This document shows positions 43,898 through 51,743 of a DNA stretch of 64,000 bases, in pieces. The position numbers and the translations under genes are program-made. How positions within the stretch are numbered: the stretch's first letter is position 1; each line of letters begins with the position of its first letter. Below the pieces are notes generated by a model, which saw only the letters and a program-made list of their open reading frames with translations, had not been told where the DNA came from and did not search any database. The DNA lies in NCBI RefSeq assembly GCF_947497125.1, contig NZ_CANMFI010000004.1:186001-250000 (forward strand), read 5' to 3'. This stretch comes from an uncultured Polaribacter sp. Its GTDB lineage: Bacteria; Bacteroidota; Bacteroidia; Flavobacteriales; Flavobacteriaceae.

Positions 43898-44584
43898 ATG
43901 ACAATTAAAGACAAACAACTTGCAGAAAGCATTTATTTAATATTAGCTGCATTATTTATAGCCTCTTTAGTTGCATCAAACTTAATATTTCAAAAATTCT
44001 TCTATTGGGAACCCTTTGGCATCTATCGTTTTGAAATTTCTGTAGGTATACTTCCTTATCCAATTACTTTTTTAATTACAGATATTCTTTCTGAAATTTA
44101 TGGTAAAAAGAAGGCAAATCAAGTGGTTATTGCCGGTATTTTTGCTTCTTTTTTTTCGATGTTAATCATTTTAATGGCAGATTTTGTGCCAGCCATAAAT
44201 AGCTCTCCAATAGATAATGCAACCTTTAACAAAGTCTTTGGGCTATCTCCGTTGGCAGTATTTGCATCAATGATGGCTTATTTATTTGCTCAATTTATTG
44301 ATATTAAAATTTTTCACTTTTGGAAAAAGAAAACTAATGGTAAGCATTTATGGTTGCGTAATAATTTTTCTACGTTTACCTCTCAGTTTATAGACACTTT
44401 TACGGTTGTTTTTTTATTATGCTCTTTTCAAATACTACCTTGGTCTCTATTTAAAAATCTACTAATAAGTGGTTTTTTATTTAAAGTTTTAATCGCTGCA
44501 ATAGACACACCTATATTGTATGTAGTAATTGATTTTTTTAGAAAGAAGTTCAAATTAAAAAAAGGAGCAGAAATTAAAATGTAA
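43898..44584 (+). CDS. Queuosine precursor transporter (YhhQ/VUT family)
   Basis: Inner-membrane importer for queuine-pathway precursors (preQ0/preQ1). The 228 residues have about six membrane helices, with the family segments NLIFQKFFYWEPF, PYPITFLITDILSEIYGKKKA near 52-72 (parts PYPITFLITDI and SEIYGKK) and LRNNFSTFTSQFIDTFTVVF near 148-167. No queuosine synthesis gene is adjacent. The absence of leader RNA makes riboswitch control unlikely here. Confidence 0.9.
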   Translation: MTIKDKQLAESIYLILAALFIASLVASNLIFQKFFYWEPFGIYRFEISVGILPYPITFLITDILSEIYGKKKANQVVIAGIFASFFSMLIILMADFVPAINSSPIDNATFNKVFGLSPLAVFASMMAYLFAQFIDIKIFHFWKKKTNGKHLWLRNNFSTFTSQFIDTFTVVFLLCSFQILPWSLFKNLLISGFLFKVLIAAIDTPILYVVIDFFRKKFKLKKGAEIKM

Positions 44585-44633
44585 TTTTTGTAATTAATTA
44601 AATTAATAAGCGACAAAAATAAAACAACTCATT

Positions 44634-45347
44634 ATGAAAAAAATATTTTTAATACTCGCTATTACTTTTTACACACATTTAACTAGTGCACAAACCTCAG
44701 TATTTAATAATCTACTGCAAGCGCATGTTTCTGAAAATGGTGTTGTGGATTATAAAAACTTTGATGGTGTAAAACTTAAACAATACTTAAACTATCTAGA
44801 AAAAACATCACCAGATAAAACTTGGTCTATCAACAAACAAAAAGCTTTTTGGATTAACGCATACAACGCAAATACAATTTATTTAATGCTTCATGCAATT
44901 GATACAAAAAAAATTAAAAGCATTTTAGACATCAAAGAAAAAGGTAAAAACGCTTGGAAAATTTCGTTTGCTAAAGTTGGCGGAAAAACTTACACCTTAG
45001 ATTATATTGAACATGAAATTTTAAGAAAAAAATTCTCAGATCCTAAAATTCATGTAGGTGTAAATTGTGCTTCTATTTCATGCCCTAAGTTATTCAACGT
45101 TGCTTTTACTGAAAATAACATAGAAGCCAACTTGCAAAAATTAATGACCGAATTTATAAACGATGTTTCTAAAAATAAACTATCGCAAAATAAACTTCAA
45201 ATCTCATTGATATTCGATTGGTTTAAAGAAGATTTTACTAAAAATAGCTCACTAATCGATTATCTAAATCAGTATTCAAAAATAAAAATAATGCCAACTG
45301 CAAAAATTAGTTATTTAGAATATGACTGGGGGCTTAACAACAAATAA
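44634..45347 (+). CDS. DUF547 domain-containing secreted protein
   Basis: 237 residues with an N-terminal signal peptide (MKKIFLILAITFYTHLTSAQ, cleavage after about residue 19). The DUF547 core is plain: KQKAFWINAYNANTIYLML near 65-83, YTLDYIEHEILRKKF near 117, and the cysteine pair in VGVNCASISCPKL near 138-150. Function of the family is unknown; it is often found near arsenosugar biosynthesis genes, which is the case here (known association from annotation practice, not checked). The AhpD-like gene starts 31 bases downstream. Confidence 0.88.
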   Translation: MKKIFLILAITFYTHLTSAQTSVFNNLLQAHVSENGVVDYKNFDGVKLKQYLNYLEKTSPDKTWSINKQKAFWINAYNANTIYLMLHAIDTKKIKSILDIKEKGKNAWKISFAKVGGKTYTLDYIEHEILRKKFSDPKIHVGVNCASISCPKLFNVAFTENNIEANLQKLMTEFINDVSKNKLSQNKLQISLIFDWFKEDFTKNSSLIDYLNQYSKIKIMPTAKISYLEYDWGLNNK

Positions 45348-45378
45348 TACGTATCTTTATTGATTAAATTTTTTAAAA

Positions 45379-45714
45379 ATGTCAAAACCTTATTACGATG
45401 CTTCTGACCTAAGAAAGTTCGGAAAAATAACAGAATGGAGTGAAGAGTTAGGAAACAAATTCTTTGATTATTATGGCAAAGTTTTTGAAGAAGGCGCATT
45501 AACCGCTAGAGAAAAAAGTTTAATTGCCTTAGCAGTTGCTCATACAGAACAATGCCCATATTGCATAGATGCCTACACCAAAGATGGTTTGCAACGTGGC
45601 ATTACAAAGCCCGAAATGATGGAAGCCATTCATGTTGGTGCTGCTATAAAAAGCGGAGCAACACTAGTGCACGGTGTACAAATGATGAACAAGGTTGATA
45701 AATTAGAGATGTAA
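45379..45714 (+). CDS. AhpD/carboxymuconolactone decarboxylase-like protein of the arsenosugar locus
   Basis: Small all-helical protein of 111 residues with the CxxC redox motif of the AhpD superfamily: EQCPYCIDAYTKDGLQRG near 53-70 and HVGAAIKSGATLVHG near 84. This length and sequence fit the 'arsenosugar biosynthesis-associated peroxidase-like' family found beside arsS and arsM. It may reduce or carry electrons for the arsenic enzymes (inference). It lies between the DUF547 gene and arsS. Confidence 0.88.
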   Translation: MSKPYYDASDLRKFGKITEWSEELGNKFFDYYGKVFEEGALTAREKSLIALAVAHTEQCPYCIDAYTKDGLQRGITKPEMMEAIHVGAAIKSGATLVHGVQMMNKVDKLEM

Positions 45715-45727
45715 ACAGAGCGCTATT

Positions 45728-45820
45728 TTTTGCTTTTGCAAAATATGCGAATCTCTTATACTCGCGAAAGTGAGTTTCAATTTATTTAAAACTAGAGTGA
45801 GACAACTCTAGTTTAGCTTA
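45728..45820 (+). other. Three consecutive hairpins in the arsS leader
   Basis: TTTTGC/GCAAAA around TTTT (45728-45743); ACTCGC/GTGAGT around the tetraloop GAAA (45760-45775); AAACTAGAGT/ACTCTAGTTT around GAGACA (45789-45814). They occupy the 136-bp gap between the AhpD-like gene and arsS. No T-run follows the strongest stem, so it is not a simple terminator. A processing site, transcript stabiliser or regulatory leader is possible. Confidence 0.55.
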
Positions 45821-45850
45821 AAAAAGGGTACTGAAAAAAGCTCATCAAAC

Positions 45851-46903
45851 ATGAAAAAATCATTAAAAGCCAGAAATAACGACATTGCAAATACTGCAAG
45901 ACAACTAGAAATTTTATCTGGTGGTATTTTCGCAGCGGGTGAACTGCCCACTTTTGCATCAAAAATCAAAGAAACAAATCAGTTTCCGTTGCGTCCTAAA
46001 AAATTAGAAATTTTACAAATCAATTTAGGATATATGTGCAACCAAGTATGTGCGCATTGCCATGTAGATGCAGGGCCAGATAGAAAAGAAATCATGACGA
46101 TTGATACGATGAAACAATGTTTAAAGGTCATCAAAACAACAAATGCACACACCCTAGATTTAACTGGTGGCGCACCAGAAATGAATCCTAATTTTAGATG
46201 GTTTGTAGAAGAAGCAGCAAAAGCCGGAATTAAAGATTTTATTGTACGCTCTAATTTAACCATTATTAGAGCCAATAAAAAATACCACGATTTACCAGAA
46301 TTCTTTAAAAAACACAACGTTCATGTGGTTTCTTCTATGCCTCATTGGACACGTGGAAAAACCGACAAACAACGTGGTGATGGTGTTTTTGATAAATCTA
46401 TAAAAGCCTTACAAGAACTGAATGCTGTTGGATACGGAATGCCCAATTCTGACTTAAAATTAGACTTGGTTTACAATCCGTCTGGTGCTTTTTTACCAGG
46501 AGACCAAATGGCTCTAGAAAATGATTTTAAGAAAGCATTAAAAGCAGATTTTAACATCGATTTTCATAGTTTATTTGCTATTACAAACTTGCCTATCAGT
46601 AGATTTTTAGACTATTTAATAGCATCAGAAAACTATGAAGAATACATGTATAATCTTGTAGAAGCCTACAATCCTGCTGCAGTAGAAAATGTAATGTGCA
46701 CCAACACTCTTTCTGTTAGTTGGGACGGAATTTTATACGATTGCGATTTTAATCAAATGCTAAATTTAAAAGTAAATGCAAAAACAAAACACATCTCTGA
46801 TTACAATGAAGAAATTTTACAAAATAGAAATATTGTAATCAATCAGCATTGCTACGGATGTACCGCTGGCGCAGGAAGTAGCTGCCAAGGTGTTGTTGCA
46901 TAA
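45851..46903 (+). CDS. arsS: Arsenosugar biosynthesis radical SAM enzyme ArsS
   Basis: Radical SAM protein thought to attach the 5'-deoxyadenosyl group to dimethylarsenite, giving the nucleoside precursor of arsenosugars. The 350 residues carry the cluster C63, C67, C70 in MCNQVCAHCHVDAGPDR, the GGAPE motif in LTGGAPEMNP near 99-108, and a C-terminal cysteine-rich part (YDCDFNQML near 295 and HCYGCTAGAGSSCQG at the end) expected to bind auxiliary clusters. arsM follows 44 bases later. Assignment is by motif pattern and neighbourhood. Confidence 0.92.
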   Translation: MKKSLKARNNDIANTARQLEILSGGIFAAGELPTFASKIKETNQFPLRPKKLEILQINLGYMCNQVCAHCHVDAGPDRKEIMTIDTMKQCLKVIKTTNAHTLDLTGGAPEMNPNFRWFVEEAAKAGIKDFIVRSNLTIIRANKKYHDLPEFFKKHNVHVVSSMPHWTRGKTDKQRGDGVFDKSIKALQELNAVGYGMPNSDLKLDLVYNPSGAFLPGDQMALENDFKKALKADFNIDFHSLFAITNLPISRFLDYLIASENYEEYMYNLVEAYNPAAVENVMCTNTLSVSWDGILYDCDFNQMLNLKVNAKTKHISDYNEEILQNRNIVINQHCYGCTAGAGSSCQGVVA

Positions 46904-46947
46904 CAAAATAAAAAGGAAGTAGATTTACTTCTGTAAAAACAAAAAAC

Positions 46948-47916
46948 ATGAGTTATTTAGAAACTACACATAATGTATATAAAGAAGCAGCCCTAACACC
47001 AGATGTTGGATTGTGCTGCACAACCAACCCAATTTGGGAATTACCTGGGCTTAAAATACCTAGAATTATGCAAGAAATGAACTACGGATGTGGTTCTACT
47101 GTGCACGCCAGAGACTTAACCAACAATCCTAAAATGTTGTACGTGGGTGTTGGTGGTGGTATGGAATTGCTTCAGTTTGCCTATTTTAACAGAAATAAAG
47201 GAGGCGTTATCGGCTTAGATGTTGTAGATGAAATGCTAGAAGCTTCTCGCAAAAATTTTAAAATTGCCGAAGAGCAAAACGATTGGTTTAAAAGTGATTT
47301 TGTAGATCTTAGAAAAGGAGATGCTATGAATTTACCTGTTGAAGACAATTCGATTGATGTTGCTGCACAAAACTGTTTATTTAACATCTTTAAATCTGAC
47401 GATTTAAAAAAAGCAATCTCTGAAATGTACCGTGTTTTAAAACCACACGGTAGATTGGTAATGAGCGATCCTACTTGCGAACAACCCATGAATGACGAGT
47501 TAAGAAATGACGATCGTTTGCGTGCATTGTGCTTAAGTGGTAGTTTGTCTATTGCTGAATATGTAAAAGCATTAACAGATGCTGGTTTTGGTACCATAGA
47601 GATTAGAGCTAGAAAACCCTACAGAATTTTAGACCCTAAAAATTACCCAACAGACGAATTGATTTATATAGAATCTATAGAAGTAGCGGCTATTAAAGAC
47701 CCAATGCCAGCAGATGGTCCTTGTATTTTTACAGGAAGAGCGGCTATTTATTATGGTGATGAAGATTATTTTGATGATGGTTTAGGGCACATCTTATTAA
47801 AAAATCAGCCGTTGGCAATTTGCGATAAAACCACTGCTGCTTTGCAAGCTTTGGGCAGAGATGATATTTATTTTTCTGAATCTACCTATCATTACGACGG
47901 TGGCGGTTGTTGCTAA
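46948..47916 (+). CDS. arsM: Arsenosugar biosynthesis arsenite methyltransferase ArsM
   Basis: SAM-dependent methyltransferase converting arsenite to methylated arsenicals. The 322 residues include the N-terminal C23-C24 (VGLCCTTNP), a SAM loop LYVGVGGGMELLQFAYF near 66-82, GLDVVDEMLEASR near 92, an interior cysteine in AAQNCLFNIF near 136, and terminal cysteines in YDGGGCC. The extra cysteines suit As(III) binding. Its N-terminal part and the C-terminal GRAAIYYGDEDYFDDG are features of the arsenosugar-type ArsM, distinct from the shorter resistance ArsM. Confidence 0.93.
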   Translation: MSYLETTHNVYKEAALTPDVGLCCTTNPIWELPGLKIPRIMQEMNYGCGSTVHARDLTNNPKMLYVGVGGGMELLQFAYFNRNKGGVIGLDVVDEMLEASRKNFKIAEEQNDWFKSDFVDLRKGDAMNLPVEDNSIDVAAQNCLFNIFKSDDLKKAISEMYRVLKPHGRLVMSDPTCEQPMNDELRNDDRLRALCLSGSLSIAEYVKALTDAGFGTIEIRARKPYRILDPKNYPTDELIYIESIEVAAIKDPMPADGPCIFTGRAAIYYGDEDYFDDGLGHILLKNQPLAICDKTTAALQALGRDDIYFSESTYHYDGGGCC

Positions 47917-47926
47917 TTAAAAAAGT

Positions 47927-48412
47927 ATGAAAAAAATAACACTCCTTTTTCTTTTGATTCATTCTGTTTCTTTTAGTCAAAAGAAATTGGATGAGTTATT
48001 GAACAAGTTCAACAAAAATAATGTTCCGTATATTTCTGTGGACAGCTTGGTGACTACAAAAGCAATGTTATTAGATGCAAGAGAACCCGCAGAATTTAAA
48101 GTAAGCCATTTAAAAAACGGAATTAATATAGGTTATGATCATTTTAACCTGCAAAAAACAATAGAAAACTTACCAAAAGACAAGACCATAAAAATAGTTG
48201 TTTACTGCTCAATCGGAATTCGTTCAGAAATTATTGCTTCTAAATTAATAGAGGAAGGTTTTACCAATGTATACAATTTATATGGTGGTATTTTTGAATG
48301 GAAAAACAACAATTATTCCGTAGTAGATTCGCTTAATAAGCCAACAGAAAAAATTCACGCTTATAACAAAGAATGGTCTCGTTGGCTTACAAAAGGAGAA
48401 AAAACCTATTGA
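47927..48412 (+). CDS. Rhodanese-like protein, exported
   Basis: 161 residues with a signal peptide (MKKITLLFLLIHSVSFS) and one rhodanese domain (about 35-140). The active-site cysteine is in YCSIGIRSEIIA near 91-102, and the substrate-side DAREPAEFKVSHLKNGINI element is near 50 (parts DAREPAEF and SHLKNGINI). It starts ten bases after arsM, so it belongs to the arsenosugar run; sulfur or thiol chemistry on the outside is possible but unproven. Confidence 0.88.
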   Translation: MKKITLLFLLIHSVSFSQKKLDELLNKFNKNNVPYISVDSLVTTKAMLLDAREPAEFKVSHLKNGINIGYDHFNLQKTIENLPKDKTIKIVVYCSIGIRSEIIASKLIEEGFTNVYNLYGGIFEWKNNNYSVVDSLNKPTEKIHAYNKEWSRWLTKGEKTY

Positions 48413-48466
48413 TAATTGTTTGTAACTAAAGTCGGTTGTCAATTGAAAAAGTGACGCTAAAGATTT

Positions 48467-49069
48467 ATGAATAAAAAATTACTTTTAATTTTTACAAGAA
48501 ACCCAGAGTTAGGAAAAGTAAAAACTCGTTTAGCAAAAACTGTAGGTGATGAAATAGCCTTAGAAATTTACAAATATTTACTTCAAAAGACACAAAAAAT
48601 TACTTCTAAAGTAACTTCAGACAAAGCTGTTTATTATTCTGTAAAAATTAGAGAAAATGATATCTGGGAAGAGTCAACTTTTCAAAAAAACCTACAAAAT
48701 GGTGAAGATTTAGGTATAAGAATGTTACAGGCTTTTAAAAATAGTTTCAAAAAAGGCTATCAAAAAGTAATTATCATTGGTAGTGATTTGCCTGATATAA
48801 CCACAGAAATTATAGATGAAGCATTCCTACAATTAGATTCTTCAGATGTTGTTTTGGGTCCAGCAACAGACGGCGGTTATTATTTATTAGGGATGAATAC
48901 CTTGCATGAAAAAATATTCAAAAATAAAAATTGGGGTACAGATACAGTTAGGGCAGCTACTTTATCAGATTTAAAAGATAAAAAAGTACATTTGTTACCA
49001 GCATTAAATGATGTTGATGTGTTTGCAGACATTGAAAACCATCCAGATTTTCAACACTTTTTAAAATAA
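48467..49069 (+). CDS. TIGR04282-type glycosyltransferase of the arsenosugar locus
   Basis: GT-A fold protein of 200 residues resembling the CofC/Rv2037-like nucleotidyl/glycosyl transferases. It opens LLLIFTRNPELGKVKTRLAK, with GSDLPDITTEIIDEAFLQL near 106-124 and GPATDGGYYLLGM near 131-143 as metal/nucleotide segments. This family is annotated as arsenosugar biosynthesis-associated glycosyltransferase because it keeps company with arsS/arsM. It could join the dimethylarsinoyl-ribose to its aglycone (inference). Confidence 0.88.
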   Translation: MNKKLLLIFTRNPELGKVKTRLAKTVGDEIALEIYKYLLQKTQKITSKVTSDKAVYYSVKIRENDIWEESTFQKNLQNGEDLGIRMLQAFKNSFKKGYQKVIIIGSDLPDITTEIIDEAFLQLDSSDVVLGPATDGGYYLLGMNTLHEKIFKNKNWGTDTVRAATLSDLKDKKVHLLPALNDVDVFADIENHPDFQHFLK

Positions 49070-49091
49070 TACTGAACTAAATTCAGCATAC

Positions 49092-49907
49092 ATGAAAGAA
49101 CAACAATTACAAGAAACTGTAGATTTTTTAAAAGAAAACGGAATTACAAATCCAACCATCGGTATTGTTTTAGGTACTGGATTGGGTAAACTAATAGACG
49201 AAATTACTATTGAAAAAGAAATTGCGTATGCTGATATTCCAAATTTCCCAGTAGCAACAGTAGAATTTCATTCTGGAAAGCTTATTTACGGAACACTTTC
49301 TGATAAAAAAGTACTTGTAATGTCTGGTCGTTTTCACTTATACGAAGGCTATTCACCTTGGGAAGTAACGTATGGTATTAGAACAATGCATGGCTTAGGT
49401 ATTGGGAATTTATTAATATCGAATGCGGCTGGCGCTATAAACTTAAACTACAAAAAAGGAGATTTAATGTTGATAGAAGACCACATTAACTTACAAGGTA
49501 GTTCGCCACTTGCTTTTAAAGGAGCTGGTGCTTTTGGAACCATTTTTGCAGACATGCTAGCACCATATTCTAAAGAAATAAATACCAAACTAAGTGAGAT
49601 TGCCAAAGCGCAAAATATTAAGCTACACACAGGTGTTTATACGAGTGTTTTAGGACCTCAACTAGAAACCAGAGCAGAATATAGAATGCTGCAAATTTTA
49701 GAAACAGATGCTGTTGGAATGAGTACTGTGCCAGAAGTAATTGTTGCCAAACAATTGAACTTGCCTTGTGCTGCCATTTCCGTTTTAACAGATGAATGCG
49801 ATCCTAAAAACTTACAACCTGTAGATATTTCAGAAATTATTGCAATAGCAGGAAAAGCAGAACCAAAAATGATTGCTCTTTTTAAAGAAGTGATTAAAGT
49901 ATTGTAA
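49092..49907 (+). CDS. Purine nucleoside phosphorylase (trimeric class I)
   Basis: Phosphorolyses purine nucleosides to base and ribose-1-phosphate. The 271 residues contain IGIVLGTGLGKLIDE near 23-37, GRFHLYEGYSPWEVTY near 78-93, NAAGAINLNYKKGDLM near 114, and TEC-like ending PCAAISVLTDECDPKN near 227. In this locus it could remove adenine from the 5'-deoxy-5'-dimethylarsinoyl adenosine made by ArsS, which would make it a pathway enzyme rather than a salvage one. That role is inferred from position only. Confidence 0.92.
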   Translation: MKEQQLQETVDFLKENGITNPTIGIVLGTGLGKLIDEITIEKEIAYADIPNFPVATVEFHSGKLIYGTLSDKKVLVMSGRFHLYEGYSPWEVTYGIRTMHGLGIGNLLISNAAGAINLNYKKGDLMLIEDHINLQGSSPLAFKGAGAFGTIFADMLAPYSKEINTKLSEIAKAQNIKLHTGVYTSVLGPQLETRAEYRMLQILETDAVGMSTVPEVIVAKQLNLPCAAISVLTDECDPKNLQPVDISEIIAIAGKAEPKMIALFKEVIKVL

Positions 49908-49938
49908 ACTCTTTTTTTGAAATACTAGCAGAAGTTCG

Positions 49939-49946
49939 TAAATTTG
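49939..49946 (+). promoter_or_regulatory. Candidate -7 box of the hydroxylase-superfamily gene (TAAATTTG)
   Basis: Matches TAnnTTTG and ends seven bases before the ATG at 49954, so the leader would be very short. Confidence 0.45.
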
Positions 49947-49953
49947 ATAAACG

Positions 49954-50844
49954 ATGGAAAAATATTTACAACTCATAAAAACCTCTTATTCCAATTACTG
50001 GAATTACCTAAAAAATTCTGTTTTAATGGATTTGAATTGGGAAAATTATTTTTATGGTTTAATTATTATTTCGATAGCTGTTTGGGCATTAGAGGCAATT
50101 TTTCCATGGCGAAAAAATCAATCACTTTTTAGAAAAGATTTTTGGTTAGACACCTTTTACATGTTTTTTAACTTCTTTTTATTAAACCTATTAGTGCTTA
50201 TTGCTTTTTCTAACACAGCGGCACAAATATTTAATGATCTACTTGCAAATATTGGGCTCTCTATTGCAAATTTTCAGTTAATTGCCATTAACGAACTTTC
50301 TTTTCCTTTACGAATTTTTATCTTTTTTATTGTAATCGACTTTGTACAATGGTGTACACATAGATTGCTGCATAAGTTTGAATTTCTTTGGAATTTTCAC
50401 AAAGTACATCACTCTGTAAAAGAAATGGGATTTGCTGCTCACCTACGTTATCATTGGATGGAGCCTGTGGTTTACAATTCTTTAAAATACATTCCGTTGG
50501 CAATTATTGGTGGTTTTTCTGCACAAGATGTAGCCATGGTTCACTTTTTTAACATTACCATTGGGCACTTAAACCATGCGAATATCAACTGGAATTACGG
50601 TTGGCTTAAATACATTTTAAACAATCCTAAAATGCATATTTGGCATCATGCAAAAGAATTACCAGAAGACAGAAAAGAAGGAGTAAATTTTGGAATTACA
50701 CTTAGTATTTGGGACTATCTTTTTAAAACAAACTACATACCGTATTCTGGTAGAGATATTGAATTGGGGTTTTCTGGTGATGAAAAATTCCCGAAAAACT
50801 TCTTACAACAAGAATTGTATCCGTTTGGTAAAAAGAAAAATTAA
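49954..50844 (+). CDS. Sterol desaturase / fatty acid hydroxylase superfamily protein
   Basis: Integral-membrane di-iron oxidase of 296 residues with about four membrane helices. The histidine cluster is HRLLHKFEFLWNFHKVHHSV near 129-148 (given by its parts HRLLHKF and NFHKVHHSV), AAHLRYHWMEP near 154, NHANINWNYG near 206 and HIWHHAKELPED near 223. Substrate unknown; bacterial relatives act on fatty acids, carotenoids or sterol-like lipids. Its last four bases overlap the stop of the convergent phosphoesterase gene. It may be independent of the arsenosugar set, since it has its own promoter box. Confidence 0.9.
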   Translation: MEKYLQLIKTSYSNYWNYLKNSVLMDLNWENYFYGLIIISIAVWALEAIFPWRKNQSLFRKDFWLDTFYMFFNFFLLNLLVLIAFSNTAAQIFNDLLANIGLSIANFQLIAINELSFPLRIFIFFIVIDFVQWCTHRLLHKFEFLWNFHKVHHSVKEMGFAAHLRYHWMEPVVYNSLKYIPLAIIGGFSAQDVAMVHFFNITIGHLNHANINWNYGWLKYILNNPKMHIWHHAKELPEDRKEGVNFGITLSIWDYLFKTNYIPYSGRDIELGFSGDEKFPKNFLQQELYPFGKKKN

Positions 50845-51569
50845 TTTCTACCTTTTTCATCTGGGTACAAACTAGGTAAAGCATCACTTTGTACAAATGT
50901 TTTAGTATCAATGTCTATGCCTGTCACTTTTCCTTTAAAAGCGGCGCCTGTATCAACATTCCAAATATTTTTAACGTTCATTGGTTTTAAAACATTAAAG
51001 TTAGTTGTGGGTGTATGACCAATGTAAATTTCTTTATAATGAGTGAACCTCTTTGGGTAAAAAACAGTGTTCTTTTCAATAGTTTTATCCATTGCCAAAG
51101 CCGTTTCCCATAAAGTTCTATCTAAATAAAAAGTTTCTTTATGTACTTCTTTTTCTACGCCATGCATAGACGTAAAACCAGCATGTAAAAACAAACGGTT
51201 TTCGGTATCTAAATAATATAATTTTGTATTATCAAAAAAAGTAAGATGTTGTTGTTTTTCTTGATTTGAAAATCCTGCGTAACTTTCGATGGTTTCTTTA
51301 CCACCATGCATATACCAAGAAGGATTTACATCTTTAGAGTCTTTTAACCAATTTTGACACCAAACATCATGGTTGCCCCTTATAAAAACACAGTTTATTT
51401 TTTCTGATAAATTGATTAAAAATTCGATTACTTGTGCAGATTCACTCCAGCCATCTACATAATCTCCCATAAAAATTAGGGTATCTTTTTGGGTAACTTC
51501 TAATTTATTTAAAACTTGTAAAAGTGCTTTTAAACCACCGTGAATATCCCCAATTGCATATGTACTCAT
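50841..51569 (-). CDS. Metallophosphoesterase (bacterial PP2A-like / ApaH-type)
   Basis: Cytoplasmic calcineurin-like phosphatase of 242 residues. The metal-binding motifs are in order: GDIHGG (7-12), GDYVDGW (about 35-41), GNHDVW (about 63-68), and the late histidines in LFLHAG and IGHTPTTNF. It can be a protein phosphatase or act on diadenosine polyphosphates; sequence does not decide. Two -7-like boxes (TAGTTTTG at 51588-51595 and TAGGTTTG at 51608-51615, minus strand) lie upstream, and element copy B sits just beyond. Confidence 0.92.
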   Translation of the reverse strand: MSTYAIGDIHGGLKALLQVLNKLEVTQKDTLIFMGDYVDGWSESAQVIEFLINLSEKINCVFIRGNHDVWCQNWLKDSKDVNPSWYMHGGKETIESYAGFSNQEKQQHLTFFDNTKLYYLDTENRLFLHAGFTSMHGVEKEVHKETFYLDRTLWETALAMDKTIEKNTVFYPKRFTHYKEIYIGHTPTTNFNVLKPMNVKNIWNVDTGAAFKGKVTGIDIDTKTFVQSDALPSLYPDEKGRN

Positions 51570-51587
51570 CTTTATACGTATTTAAAA

Positions 51588-51615
51588 CAAAACTATTGCT
51601 TTTTAAACAAACCTA
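51588..51615 (-). promoter_or_regulatory. Two candidate -7 boxes of the phosphoesterase gene
   Basis: On the minus strand TAGTTTTG (51588-51595) and TAGGTTTG (51608-51615), 19 and 39 bases before the ATG at 51569. Neither has a clear TTG upstream. Confidence 0.35.
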
Positions 51616-51651
51616 AAATTATTTTTAATACTAATATTTATAAAAAAAGAC

Positions 51652-51730
51652 CTGCGTTAGGGATTGAAATGGCATCCTTTTTATTTTTTTTCTGAAATAA
51701 AAAGATACAATGAAAAGCCCGTTAAAACGC
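51652..51730 (+). repeat. Dispersed structured element, copy B
   Basis: Outer stem GCGTT/AACGC (51654-51658, 51726-51730), bulge GTTAA, inner stem GGG/CCC (51660-51662, 51718-51720), conserved loop strands ATTGAAATGGCATC (51663-51676) and ATACAATGAAAAG (51705-51717), apical stem CTTTTTATTT/AAATAAAAAG (51677-51686, 51695-51704). Copy A has the same loops, but the stems differ with pairing kept. It lies between two minus-strand genes, in the plus orientation as defined here. No promoter was found. Confidence 0.75.
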
Positions 51731-51743
51731 CCAAAAACAAAAT

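Noticed and set aside
46846..46903. Selenocysteine or frameshift at the cysteine-rich end of arsS
   Set aside because: All cysteines are encoded by TGC/TGT and the reading frame is intact to the TAA.
45379..49069. Classical arsenic resistance operon
   Set aside because: No arsR, arsB/acr3 or arsC gene is present; the gene set fits arsenosugar synthesis.
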